Origin: Burkholderiales bacterium
GTDB taxonomy: Bacteria > Pseudomonadota > Gammaproteobacteria > Burkholderiales > JACMKV01
DNA length: 6,059 bases
Assembly: GCA_014379915.1 (NCBI GenBank)
Contig: JACMKV010000188.1
Span: 1-6,059 of the forward strand
Direction: 5' to 3'
The translations under genes and the position numbers were made by a program. Of the stretch, positions 1-5,402 are shown piece by piece; the stretch's first letter is position 1, and each line of letters opens with the position of its first letter. Under the pieces are notes generated by a model, which was not told where the DNA came from, made no database searches, and worked only from the letters and a program-made list of their open reading frames with translations.

Positions 1-432
1 CAGCTCGATGTCGCTATCACCGCCAGCGTGCGCGCCTCGTCGATCTGGCGCACCCGGGACGACCTGCTGAAAGCCATTCCGGGCATCGGTCAGGTCACCC
101 GCACCCTGCTCATTGCCCGTTTGCCGGAACTGGGGGCATTGAATCGCAAACAGATCGCCGCCCTGGCAGGCCTTGCGCCGTTCAATCGGGACAGCGGCAA
201 GCACCGCGGAAACCGCACGATCTGGGGCGGGCGCGCGGACGTCCGGACGGCCTTGTACATGGCAACGTTGAGCGCGATCCGCTGCAATGCCGTCATCCGC
301 GCCTTCTTCGAGCGTCTGTCCCAGGCAGGCAAACCCTTCAAAGTCGCGCTTACTGCCTGCATGCGCAAGCTCTTGACCATCATGAATGCGATGCTCAAAA
401 ACAATCAACCCTGGAATCCTGGAACTGCTTGA
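1..432 (+). CDS. IS110-family transposase, C-terminal part (5' end outside window)
   Basis: The reading frame is open from base 1 to a TGA at 430-432, giving the last 143 residues of a protein that begins to the left of the window. Family members usually have about 300-400 residues, so the N-terminal DEDD (RuvC-like) half is not visible. The visible part matches the Transposase_20 domain: an IPGIGQVT hairpin-like motif at about residues 25-33, then LNRKQIAALAGLAPFNRDSG and a GNRTIWGGR stretch, then a helical CMRKLLTIMNAML tail. Ser65 (codon 193-195) in the RDSGKHRG context is at the position of the catalytic serine known for this family. IS110 enzymes move DNA guided by an element-encoded bridge RNA; that is family knowledge, and no such RNA is demonstrated here. 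Whether the gene is whole upstream, and whether the copy is active, cannot be seen. The GTG at 28 is only an internal codon. Confidence 0.93.
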   Translation, partial: QLDVAITASVRASSIWRTRDDLLKAIPGIGQVTRTLLIARLPELGALNRKQIAALAGLAPFNRDSGKHRGNRTIWGGRADVRTALYMATLSAIRCNAVIRAFFERLSQAGKPFKVALTACMRKLLTIMNAMLKNNQPWNPGTA

Positions 433-725
433 CACACGGTTGCTCCTTTTCAAGCAGGGGCCGACGCGTAGCGTGGGGGTGGTTAGGTTATGCTCTTTTT
501 GGGCCGGCTTGGCCCTCGAACCATTGCGGGTCGCGCATTCTTCCAGGGTCATTTGGCGATGTCGTCGCACCAGAGCGCGCAAGACGCGCTTGCAGTCGAT
601 TCGACACTGATTCATGGCGCGCGGGTCACGAGGGCGTCGGTTCCGGCCCATCTCGCGACTGCGGTGAGCGGCTCCAGGAGGGAACTAAAAAACCGGAGCA
701 GGTAGGCGGTCGAACATGCATCGCC
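433..725. other. Gene-free stretch after the transposase; possible right end of the IS110 element
   Basis: I find no convincing gene here: the open frames are short, overlap each other and lack a matching ribosome binding site. The stretch holds two small perfect hairpins, GGGCC/GGCCC with a 5-base loop at 501-515 and AGCGCG/CGCGCT with a 5-base loop at 574-590. Neither is followed by a T-run in the sense needed for an intrinsic terminator on either strand; the T5 run lies before the first hairpin on the plus strand. Because the transposase ends at 432, some of this is probably the 3' non-coding end of the insertion sequence. The IS boundary cannot be placed because IS110 elements often lack clear terminal inverted repeats. 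Confidence 0.5.
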
Positions 726-810
726 GTCATTCCCGCGCAAGCGGAAATCCAGAGGCTCCATTTCAATCAGATAGTTAGAGGACCCTGGATTCCGCTTGCG
801 CGGGAATGAC
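726..810. repeat. REP-like 85-bp inverted repeat (GTCATTCCCGCG type)
   Basis: The left arm at 726-752 and the right arm at 785-810 are reverse complements except for one missing base (GGAAATCC against GGATTCC). They enclose a 32-bp loop at 753-784. Each arm starts or ends with GTCATTCCCGCG, a dispersed palindromic repeat common in beta- and gammaproteobacterial genomes. Each arm also resembles the Neisseria dRS3 pattern ATTCCC-N8-GGGAAT with one deviation. The unit lies between the converging transposase and minE, 22 bp beyond the minE stop, where it could end or stabilise min transcripts as a long hairpin. There is no T-run, so it is not a classical intrinsic terminator. Translating it gives strings such as VIPAQAEIQ, a familiar source of false gene calls. 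Confidence 0.85.
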
Positions 811-831
811 AATTCAATTGGCAGCGGTTGC

Positions 832-1122
832 TTAACGAGCCGGACGCTGTACGCGCCGCGAGCTTTCGGGCAGGACGATGTTCAGTTCGAGCAGGTCGTA
901 ATCGCCCTGGCGATTGAAGTCCATCTTGATCTGCTCGGGATCGATCGGGACATATTTGGCGATCACGGCGATCAAATCGTGGCGCAGCGCGGGTAGATAT
1001 TCCGGAATGCCGCGCCGGCCGCCGCCATGCGCCAGAATCAGCTGCAGGCGCTCTTTCGCGACCGTCGCCGACTTGGGCTTCGAGCCGCGCAGGTAGTCGA
1101 TAAATGAATTGATGAGCGACAT
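832..1122 (-). CDS. minE: MinE, cell division topological specificity factor
   Basis: MinE binds MinD at the membrane, stimulates its ATPase and drives the oscillation that keeps the MinC inhibitor away from midcell. The 96-residue product has the expected layout. An N-terminal amphipathic membrane-targeting segment (MSLINSFIDYLRG, residues 1-13) comes first, then the MinD-contact stretch AKERLQLILA (22-31), then the topological domain with EYLPALRHDLIAVIAKYV and IDPEQ (41-64), ending in LLELNIVLP (77-85). The ATG at 1122 comes 2 bp after the minD stop, so the two are almost certainly translationally coupled. MinE usually has about 84-90 residues; the excess is an N-terminal segment a few residues longer and a basic tail, SSRRVQRPAR (87-96). 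The loop AHGGGRRG (31-38) is glycine-rich where E. coli has charged residues. Confidence 0.96.
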   Translation of the reverse strand: MSLINSFIDYLRGSKPKSATVAKERLQLILAHGGGRRGIPEYLPALRHDLIAVIAKYVPIDPEQIKMDFNRQGDYDLLELNIVLPESSRRVQRPAR

Positions 1123-1124
1123 GG

Positions 1125-1934
1125 TCAGTTTCTGAACAGACGTTGGAAGAAACCGCGTTTCTCGACTTCGGTGAAACGGATTTGATGCTCTTCACCGAGG
1201 AAGCGGGCGACGACGTCCTTGTAGGCTTCGGCGACATCGCTGCCGTTGGCGTGGACCACCGGGCTGCCGGAATTGGACGCCTGCAGCACTTGTTCGGATT
1301 CCGGAATCACGCCGATCAGCGGCACGCGCAGGATTTCCTGCACATCCTCGACCGACAGCATTTCACCAAGCTGCACACGTTTCGGCGAGTAACGGGTTAT
1401 CAGCAAGTGCTCCGTGACGGGCTCGGCGCCGTCTTCGGCGCGCTTCGACTTCGCCTGCAGGATGCCGAGGATACGGTCGGAATCGCGCACCGACGAGACT
1501 TCCGGGTTGGTCACCACGATCGCTTCGTCGGCAAAATACAGCGCCATCATCGCGCCCTTTTCGATGCCGGCCGGCGAATCGCAGATCACGTAATCGAAGC
1601 TTTCCTTGAGCTCGTTGAGCACGCGCTCGACGCCCTCGCTCGTCAGCGCGTCCTTGTCGCGCGTCTGCGAGGCCGGCAACACGTACAGATTTTCCGTATG
1701 TTTGTCCTTGATCAGCGCCTGCTTCAGCGTCGCTTCCTTGTTGATGACATTGACGAAGTCATAAACGACGCGGCGTTCGCAGCCCATGATCAGATCGAGG
1801 TTGCGCAGGCCGACGTCGAAATCGAGAACTGCGGTCTTGTGCCCGCGCAGCGCGAGGCCGCTCGCGAAACTGGCGCTGGTCGTGGTCTTGCCAACGCCGC
1901 CCTTGCCTGAGGTGATTACGACGATTTTCGCCAC
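1125..1934 (-). CDS. minD: MinD, septum-site-determining ATPase
   Basis: MinD is a membrane-cycling ParA/MinD-type ATPase that recruits MinC to the membrane and is displaced by MinE. The 269-residue length is the family norm. Visible motifs are the deviant Walker A KGGVGKTT (residues 11-18, with signature Lys11 and Lys16), switch I with LDFDVGLRNLD (37-47), switch II with ICDSPAG (117-123, Asp119), and a C-terminal amphipathic membrane-targeting helix, EVEKRGFFQRLFRN (256-269). The start is a GTG at 1934. It fits because the protein then begins MAKIVVITSG as in relatives, and a GAGGAAA ribosome binding site lies at 1943-1949, 8 bases upstream. It is the middle gene of minCDE, 54 bp after minC and 2 bp before minE. 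Confidence 0.98.
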   Translation of the reverse strand: MAKIVVITSGKGGVGKTTTSASFASGLALRGHKTAVLDFDVGLRNLDLIMGCERRVVYDFVNVINKEATLKQALIKDKHTENLYVLPASQTRDKDALTSEGVERVLNELKESFDYVICDSPAGIEKGAMMALYFADEAIVVTNPEVSSVRDSDRILGILQAKSKRAEDGAEPVTEHLLITRYSPKRVQLGEMLSVEDVQEILRVPLIGVIPESEQVLQASNSGSPVVHANGSDVAEAYKDVVARFLGEEHQIRFTEVEKRGFFQRLFRN

Positions 1935-1988
1935 TGATGTGCTTTCCTCGTTATCGCGTTGAAAGAAGGGTTGCTGATTGAAAGTTTT

Positions 1989-2867
1989 CTAATCGAGCGG
2001 CGCGATCACGATGCGCTCGCCATCGAGATAAATCTGCGCCGGCTTGCCCTGGATGTCCGGGCCCAGCGCACTTTCGAATACCCGGAAGCAGCCGGCGATC
2101 GAGACGAGTTCGGCTTCCATCGACAGCGTGAAAATGCGCGCCCCGGTATCGCCTTTGAGTCCGGCGAGCGCGCGTCCGCGCAGCGGGCCATAGACGTGAA
2201 TGCTGCCTGCCGCCATGACTTCGGCGCCGGCGTTGACGCAGGCCAGCAGCGTGAGATCGCCGTGCGCGGCAAACACGCGTTGACCGGTGCGAACCGGCGT
2301 ATGAACAATCTGGACCGTGGATGAGATAGAGGCGGGCGGTGCAAGCTGTTCCTCGGCGGGCGCTGTGGCGGGCTGCGGCTCCGGGCGCGCTTCAGTTGGC
2401 AACGAAGCCGCCTCAGAACTCGCCTCTGAAACTGCCTTCAGGGCGGGCGCCGGTCGGCTCGATGCGCCTCCGCCTTTCAGCGTCGGCAGACCAGCGTCCC
2501 GCGCAGCGTGTAGCTGCGCTTCGCTGCCGTTGCAAACGCCGATCACAATGAGCCCGAGTTCGCGCATCATCGTCAATATTGCGGGGAAATCAGGCGCCTG
2601 ATTTTTCTGCTCGCTGTCGTTTTCCTCGCGGTCGTTCTGCTCGAGGTCTTTCAGATCCAGCACCAGCGGGTCGCTCAGAAAATCCCGCAAGGTTGCCAGT
2701 TGATTGTCCAGCTGTGCGCGAATCTCCTCGATATCGATGCACTTCAGACGCAGCGCCAGCAAACCGAACATCGATCCCTTGATTTCGTAGGCTTTGCTGA
2801 TTGCAGGGGTTGCAACCGTGGCGGCCGGCGTGGAAGCCAGCGGAAGCGAGGAAGCGGGGTTATTCAT
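1989..2867 (-). CDS. minC: MinC, septum-site-determining inhibitor of FtsZ
   Basis: MinC, carried to the membrane by MinD, blocks FtsZ ring assembly near the poles. With the ATG at 2867 the product has 292 residues. The N-terminal FtsZ-inhibiting domain begins at KAYEIKGSMFGLLALRLK (25-42) and runs to about 130. The C-terminal beta-helical domain (184-292) starts TVQIVHTPVRTGQ and holds the conserved RGRALAG (230-236) region used in dimer and MinD contact. The linker (131-183) is long and rich in Ala, Pro, Ser and Glu. An Asp/Glu/Asn/Gln-rich insert (77-90) interrupts the N-domain before APDFPAIL. E. coli MinC is about 231 residues, so this one is long. The start is not certain: no strong ribosome binding site precedes 2867, and an in-frame GTG at 2930 would add 21 residues without family resemblance. 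Confidence 0.95.
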   Translation of the reverse strand: MNNPASSLPLASTPAATVATPAISKAYEIKGSMFGLLALRLKCIDIEEIRAQLDNQLATLRDFLSDPLVLDLKDLEQNDREENDSEQKNQAPDFPAILTMMRELGLIVIGVCNGSEAQLHAARDAGLPTLKGGGASSRPAPALKAVSEASSEAASLPTEARPEPQPATAPAEEQLAPPASISSTVQIVHTPVRTGQRVFAAHGDLTLLACVNAGAEVMAAGSIHVYGPLRGRALAGLKGDTGARIFTLSMEAELVSIAGCFRVFESALGPDIQGKPAQIYLDGERIVIAPLD

Positions 2868-3162
2868 CGACAAGCTCAGGCACGGCAGGGCAGGGTAGCG
2901 AAGGACTTCGGGAAGGGGCTGAGGATACACCGCGCGACAGTCGAAGAGCTAGCGTGATCAGTTGACCATCGTGAGGAAAAATTCCCGGAGGGCTCGTCAT
3001 ACGCGGAATGCGGGCCTCGAAATCATGCGGTCACTCTACGCGCGCAAGCCTAAAATGTAAATATCACCGCTATACATTATGTGGTATTGAAAAAACCGGC
3101 TTATACTACCTATTGCGCTTTCCTGTTTAACCTGCAACACGCCATTTGAGGAGACGAGGTCG
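2868..3162. other. Divergent intergenic region between minC and the small plus-strand gene
   Basis: This 295-bp stretch separates two divergently read genes and holds no gene I can support. The half next to minC is GC-rich; the part at about 3051-3125 is clearly AT-richer, as expected of a promoter region. It contains the candidate min promoter at 3033-3061 (listed separately). For the plus-strand gene a -10-like TATACT lies at 3102-3107 and a -35-like TTGAAA at 3087-3092. They are only 9 bp apart, so they do not form one normal sigma70 promoter. A 14-base segment TCGACAAGCTCAGG (2867-2880) adjoins and overlaps the minC start codon and resembles the core of a dispersed proteobacterial repeat. 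Confidence 0.5.
3033..3061 (-). promoter_or_regulatory. Candidate sigma70 promoter of minCDE
   Basis: Read on the minus strand, TTTACA (3056-3061, 5 of 6 to TTGACA) is followed after exactly 17 bp by TAGAGT (3033-3038, 4 of 6 to TATAAT). Transcription would begin near 3026 and leave a leader of about 160 bases before the ATG at 2867. This is a motif reading only; no other minus-strand pair in this region looked better. Confidence 0.4.
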
Positions 3163-3399
3163 ATGCCTAAAGCTGACGAATCGAACACGCTGCACGAAGA
3201 CGCCATCTCCGAACTCGAACGCGACGCATTGACCTGGACCAAGCTGTCAATAGCAAAGCTCATCTGCTCCGTCAAATGTGATGAACACGGGCGCGTTGCG
3301 GAAATCGCCTGCGAAGGCCGCAGCTTTGAGGAATTAAGCTTTTACGTTTCAGGCTGCTGTGATGAATCGGAGGCGGCGGCGAAGGGCAAACTGCGCTGA
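3163..3399 (+). CDS. Hypothetical 78-residue protein with five cysteines
   Basis: I do not recognise this protein. The start at 3163 is well supported: GAGGAG at 3148-3153 lies 9 bases upstream. The first 20 residues are acidic and probably helical (residues 9-26, LHEDAISELERDALTW). The middle looks like a short beta-rich unit, AKLICSVKCDEHGRVAEIAC (31-50), then RSFEELSFYVSGCC (53-66), and the tail is short and basic. Cys35, 39, 50, 65 and 66 (a CxxxC and a CC pair) could bind a metal or form disulfides, but the pattern fits no named zinc motif I can cite. There is no signal peptide or membrane segment, so it should be cytoplasmic. It is divergent from minC and is followed by 213 bp before the next gene, so it is probably transcribed alone. 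An open frame on the opposite strand (3036-3275) lacks comparable support. Confidence 0.7.
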   Translation: MPKADESNTLHEDAISELERDALTWTKLSIAKLICSVKCDEHGRVAEIACEGRSFEELSFYVSGCCDESEAAAKGKLR

Positions 3400-3466
3400 T
3401 TAACGCTCCAGTATTGCTACGGGCGTCAATCGGCGTCTGGTGCTGGGGCTGATCTATCATTCACGC

Positions 3467-3481
3467 TCGCGCCGGGCGCGA
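3467..3481. repeat. Short GC-rich perfect palindrome upstream of the glycoside hydrolase gene
   Basis: TCGCGC and GCGCGA face each other around a 3-base CGG centre. It lies 68 bp after the end of the small gene and 131 bp before the hydrolase start. It could be a weak transcript-end hairpin or an operator, but there is no T-run and nothing identifies a binding protein. The whole 3400-3612 gap otherwise shows only a -10-like TATCAT at 3455-3460 without a matching -35. Confidence 0.3.
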
Positions 3482-3612
3482 TGAGGGAGGCGCGGCGCGG
3501 TCTATCTACGGCGTTGGCGGCTCAAGCGGGATCGGAATGCTTGCGTTTCGCGCCCGGGTTGTGGCATGTGCGGTGGCGCACGCGGCGGCCAAAACATCGG
3601 AGGAAAGCTTCC

Positions 3613-4677
3613 ATGAAGTCTTTTTGGCGCGCTTGCGCGGCGTTCACCCTGGTGGCCTCGGTACTGGCGCTGGCGACGACCACTGTTGCGCATTCCGGGC
3701 AAAGCCCCGACTCTTCGGTAATCGACTCGGCCGCGCCGCGCCTGCACGTCGACGGCAAACATTTCAAGAACGCCGCGGGAGAGGTGGTCGTTTTGCGCGG
3801 CCTGAGTTTGATCGAACTGCACGATCTGCACCTAAACCGGTCGGGGCACCGTTTCACGATCGACCTTGTCACCGACCGTACGCGCGGCTGGTTTCCGACT
3901 GTTTTGCGACTGCCGGTTTTCCCTGATTACTACCTGCCCGATCCCGCCGGCTATGTCGAAAAATACCTGCATCCGGCGGTCCAATACTGCACGGCCAAGG
4001 GCTTGTACTGCATCATCGACTGGCACTACGGTGTCAGCCCGTTCGAGCGGGACCGGGAGACGCGGCGTTTCTGGAAGGATATCGCGCCGCGCTACAAGGA
4101 TTATCCGAATGTGCTCTACGAGATTTTCAACGAGCTTGACACAACGAAATGGGTCACCGGGAGATTGTGGCGCAAGTGGCGCGATCAGGCGCAGCAATGG
4201 GTCGACCTGATCCGGGAAGCCGCGCCCGAAAACATCGTCCTGATTGGCGGACCCTATTGGTCGCATCAGATCCGGGGCGCCGCCGAGTATCCGCTCGCGG
4301 GCCGAAATCTCGCCTACGTCGCCCACGTTTACCCGGGCGGCCACTACCCGAATTTTTTCGGCTGGAATCTTGGCGTCGACGGCTGGGAGCGGAACATTGG
4401 CGAGGTTGCCGACAAGCATCCGGTGTTCATTACCGAATGGGGATACGGTTTCAGCGAAGGCAGCGAAGTCAACGGCACGCGCGCGAACTTCGGCCGGCCG
4501 TTCAAGAAATGGGCGGACGAAAAAGGCGTGTCATGGACTGCCTGGGTCGCCGACTACGACTGGCGCCCGGTGATGTTCGATCGCGACTGGGAGTTGACAG
4601 AATTCGGCAAGTTCGTGCACGAGTGGTTGCGCGAAAATGCCGGCCCCCCGCCAGGCAGGCGAAGAACGGGTGAGTGA
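3613..4677 (+). CDS. Secreted glycoside hydrolase family 5 (cellulase-like) enzyme
   Basis: This is a 354-residue (beta/alpha)8-barrel hydrolase of the GH5 (clan GH-A) type, expected to cleave beta-linked glucan or mannan chains with retention. The substrate cannot be read from the sequence. The GH5 residues are all visible: Arg99 (LRLPV), His138 (IIDWHYG), Asn173-Glu174 (EIFNELD, acid/base), His238 and Tyr240 (AHVYPG), Glu275 (FITEWGYG, nucleophile) and Trp308 or Trp311 (SWTAWVAD). Residues 1-26 form a signal peptide: a positive start MKSFWR, a hydrophobic core, and likely cleavage after TVA26, so the enzyme is exported. The ATG at 3613 is chosen because GGAGG (3599-3603) lies 9 bases upstream and the signal peptide begins there. 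An in-frame ATG at 3481 would bury the signal peptide behind 44 unrelated residues. No carbohydrate-binding module is present; the C-terminus ends in a short Pro/Arg-rich tail. Confidence 0.9.
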   Translation: MKSFWRACAAFTLVASVLALATTTVAHSGQSPDSSVIDSAAPRLHVDGKHFKNAAGEVVVLRGLSLIELHDLHLNRSGHRFTIDLVTDRTRGWFPTVLRLPVFPDYYLPDPAGYVEKYLHPAVQYCTAKGLYCIIDWHYGVSPFERDRETRRFWKDIAPRYKDYPNVLYEIFNELDTTKWVTGRLWRKWRDQAQQWVDLIREAAPENIVLIGGPYWSHQIRGAAEYPLAGRNLAYVAHVYPGGHYPNFFGWNLGVDGWERNIGEVADKHPVFITEWGYGFSEGSEVNGTRANFGRPFKKWADEKGVSWTAWVADYDWRPVMFDRDWELTEFGKFVHEWLRENAGPPPGRRRTGE

Positions 4678-5043
4678 CGGAGACGGGGTCTGGCGGGACG
4701 CCGCTGCTGACACGTGCGGTTGTCGTTGCGCAAAAGGAGCATACCGAGGACGCCTATGTCAGCCCCGTTTCGATTTGGGAGATGGCGATTAAACACCGGA
4801 TCGGCAAGCTCGCGCTTCCCACGGAGGATGTGGAAAGCGCAATCGCGGAGCAGGGTTTCCGGTGGTAGCCGTACAGCCCTCGCATGCGCAAGCCGTTTCG
4901 CACTGCCGGCGCATCATCGCGATCCTTTCGATCTATTGCTGATGGCGCAGGCTATGTCTGAAGACATTTGCATCGTCACCCGCGACCCGATCTTCGCACG
5001 CTATTTGCCAGACACGATTATTCTCGGAAAATCGCTCGTCTGA
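4678..5043 (+). pseudogene. Decayed PIN-domain toxin (VapC-like, Sll0205 type)
   Basis: Remains of a PIN ribonuclease toxin lie in three frames. The first, up to about 4865, reads LLTRAVVVAQ then YVSPVSIWEMAIKHRIGKLA and on to EQGFRW. The second, 4865-4903, reads VAVQPSHAQAVSH. The third, 4906 to the TGA at 5041-5043, reads PAHHRDPFDLLLMAQAM then CIVTRDPIFARYLP. Each frame change is explained by one lost base, near 4866 and near 4904. The usual start (LLDTHxLLW with the first catalytic Asp) is missing, so about 20 residues are also lost; what remains begins right at the hydrolase stop. The Glu of SIWEMAIK and the Asp residues of DPFD and TRD survive. No antitoxin gene stands in front of it. 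I regard it as non-functional; a sequencing error could explain one frameshift but not the missing N-terminus. Confidence 0.85.
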
Positions 5044-5073
5044 AGCGCACCGGGAAGAACTCCGAAGCGAGGT

Positions 5074-5090
5074 GCGATTCCGTCAATCGC
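5074..5090. repeat. Small hairpin after the PIN remnant
   Basis: GCGATT and AATCGC pair perfectly around a 5-base loop (CCGTC). It lies 31 bp past the end of the PIN remnant and 76 bp before the vapB start. There is no T-run, so a terminator role is only possible, not shown. Confidence 0.3.
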
Positions 5091-5125
5091 GATCCTTCGC
5101 ATTACGTCGCGCTTTCTCCGCCATG

Positions 5126-5150
5126 GATATACAATGGAGACTGGTATATC
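5126..5150. promoter_or_regulatory. Candidate operator/promoter of the vapBC pair
   Basis: GATATAC (5126-5132) and GTATATC (5144-5150) form a perfect 7-bp inverted repeat with an 11-bp spacer, centred 28 bp upstream of the antitoxin start. AbrB-type antitoxins are known to autorepress by binding such palindromes. A -10-like TACAAT (5130-5135) overlaps the left arm, which would let a bound antitoxin block RNA polymerase; no good -35 is visible. The role is inferred from position and symmetry. Confidence 0.5.
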
Positions 5151-5165
5151 TAACGCGGAGCTATC

Positions 5166-5402
5166 ATGCAGGTTTCGAAATGGGGCAACAGTCTGGCTTT
5201 GCGCCTTCCCGCAGCCATCGTTGAGTTGCTGGGGCTGCGAGAGGGCGACGATATCGAAATCGTGGTCGCCGGCGAGCGCAGCTTCGAAATCCGCAAAACG
5301 CCTGGAGCACGAGAGTTGCTGGCACGCTTGCGCGCGTATCGTGGCCGCTTGCCCGCCGATTTCAAATTCGACCGGATCGAGGCCAGCGCGCGCAAGCGAT
5401 GA
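5166..5402 (+). CDS. vapB: VapB/MazE-type antitoxin (AbrB/SpoVT fold)
   Basis: This 78-residue protein is expected to bind and neutralise the PIN toxin encoded directly after it and to repress its own promoter. The N-terminal half (MQVSKWGNSLALRLPAAIVE through LREGDDIEI to about residue 45) is the swapped-hairpin DNA-binding domain of the AbrB/MazE family, with the typical KWGNSLALRLP start. The C-terminal part (ELLARLRAYRGRLPADFKFD, about 51-70, then a basic end) is the likely toxin-binding tail and matches the style of VapB partners of PIN toxins. GGAG at 5157-5160 lies 5 bases before the ATG. The stop overlaps the toxin start as ATGA (5399-5402), so the two are translated together. A palindrome upstream (5126-5150) is the likely operator. 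Confidence 0.9.
   Translation: MQVSKWGNSLALRLPAAIVELLGLREGDDIEIVVAGERSFEIRKTPGARELLARLRAYRGRLPADFKFDRIEASARKR

Noticed and set aside
496..515. T5 run with GGGCC/GGCCC hairpin as an intrinsic terminator
   Set aside because: On the plus strand the T-run precedes the hairpin, and on the minus strand the hairpin is followed by A residues, so it fits neither orientation.
676..681. AGGAGG ribosome-binding-site-like sequence
   Set aside because: No start codon lies at a usable distance downstream.
429..809. Plus-strand open frame of 126 residues after the transposase
   Set aside because: Its end is translated repeat sequence (VIPAQAEIQ, GPWIPLARE), a common artefact, and there is no good ribosome binding site.
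1143..1910. Long plus-strand open frame opposite minD (255 residues)
   Set aside because: It lies wholly antisense to a clearly conserved minD, is composed of GC-driven residues and shows no family resemblance.
3087..3107. TTGAAA and TATACT as one promoter for the small gene
   Set aside because: The boxes are only 9 bp apart, far from the usual 16-18 bp.
3036..3275. Minus-strand open frame of 79 residues overlapping the small gene
   Set aside because: It overlaps the candidate minC promoter region and a plus-strand gene with a strong ribosome binding site, and resembles no family I know.
3481..3612. 44-residue N-terminal extension of the GH5 enzyme
   Set aside because: The signal peptide and a strong ribosome binding site both place the start at 3613.
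3832..4419. Minus-strand open frame of 195 residues opposite the GH5 gene
   Set aside because: It is a shadow frame of a gene with all catalytic residues in place on the plus strand.
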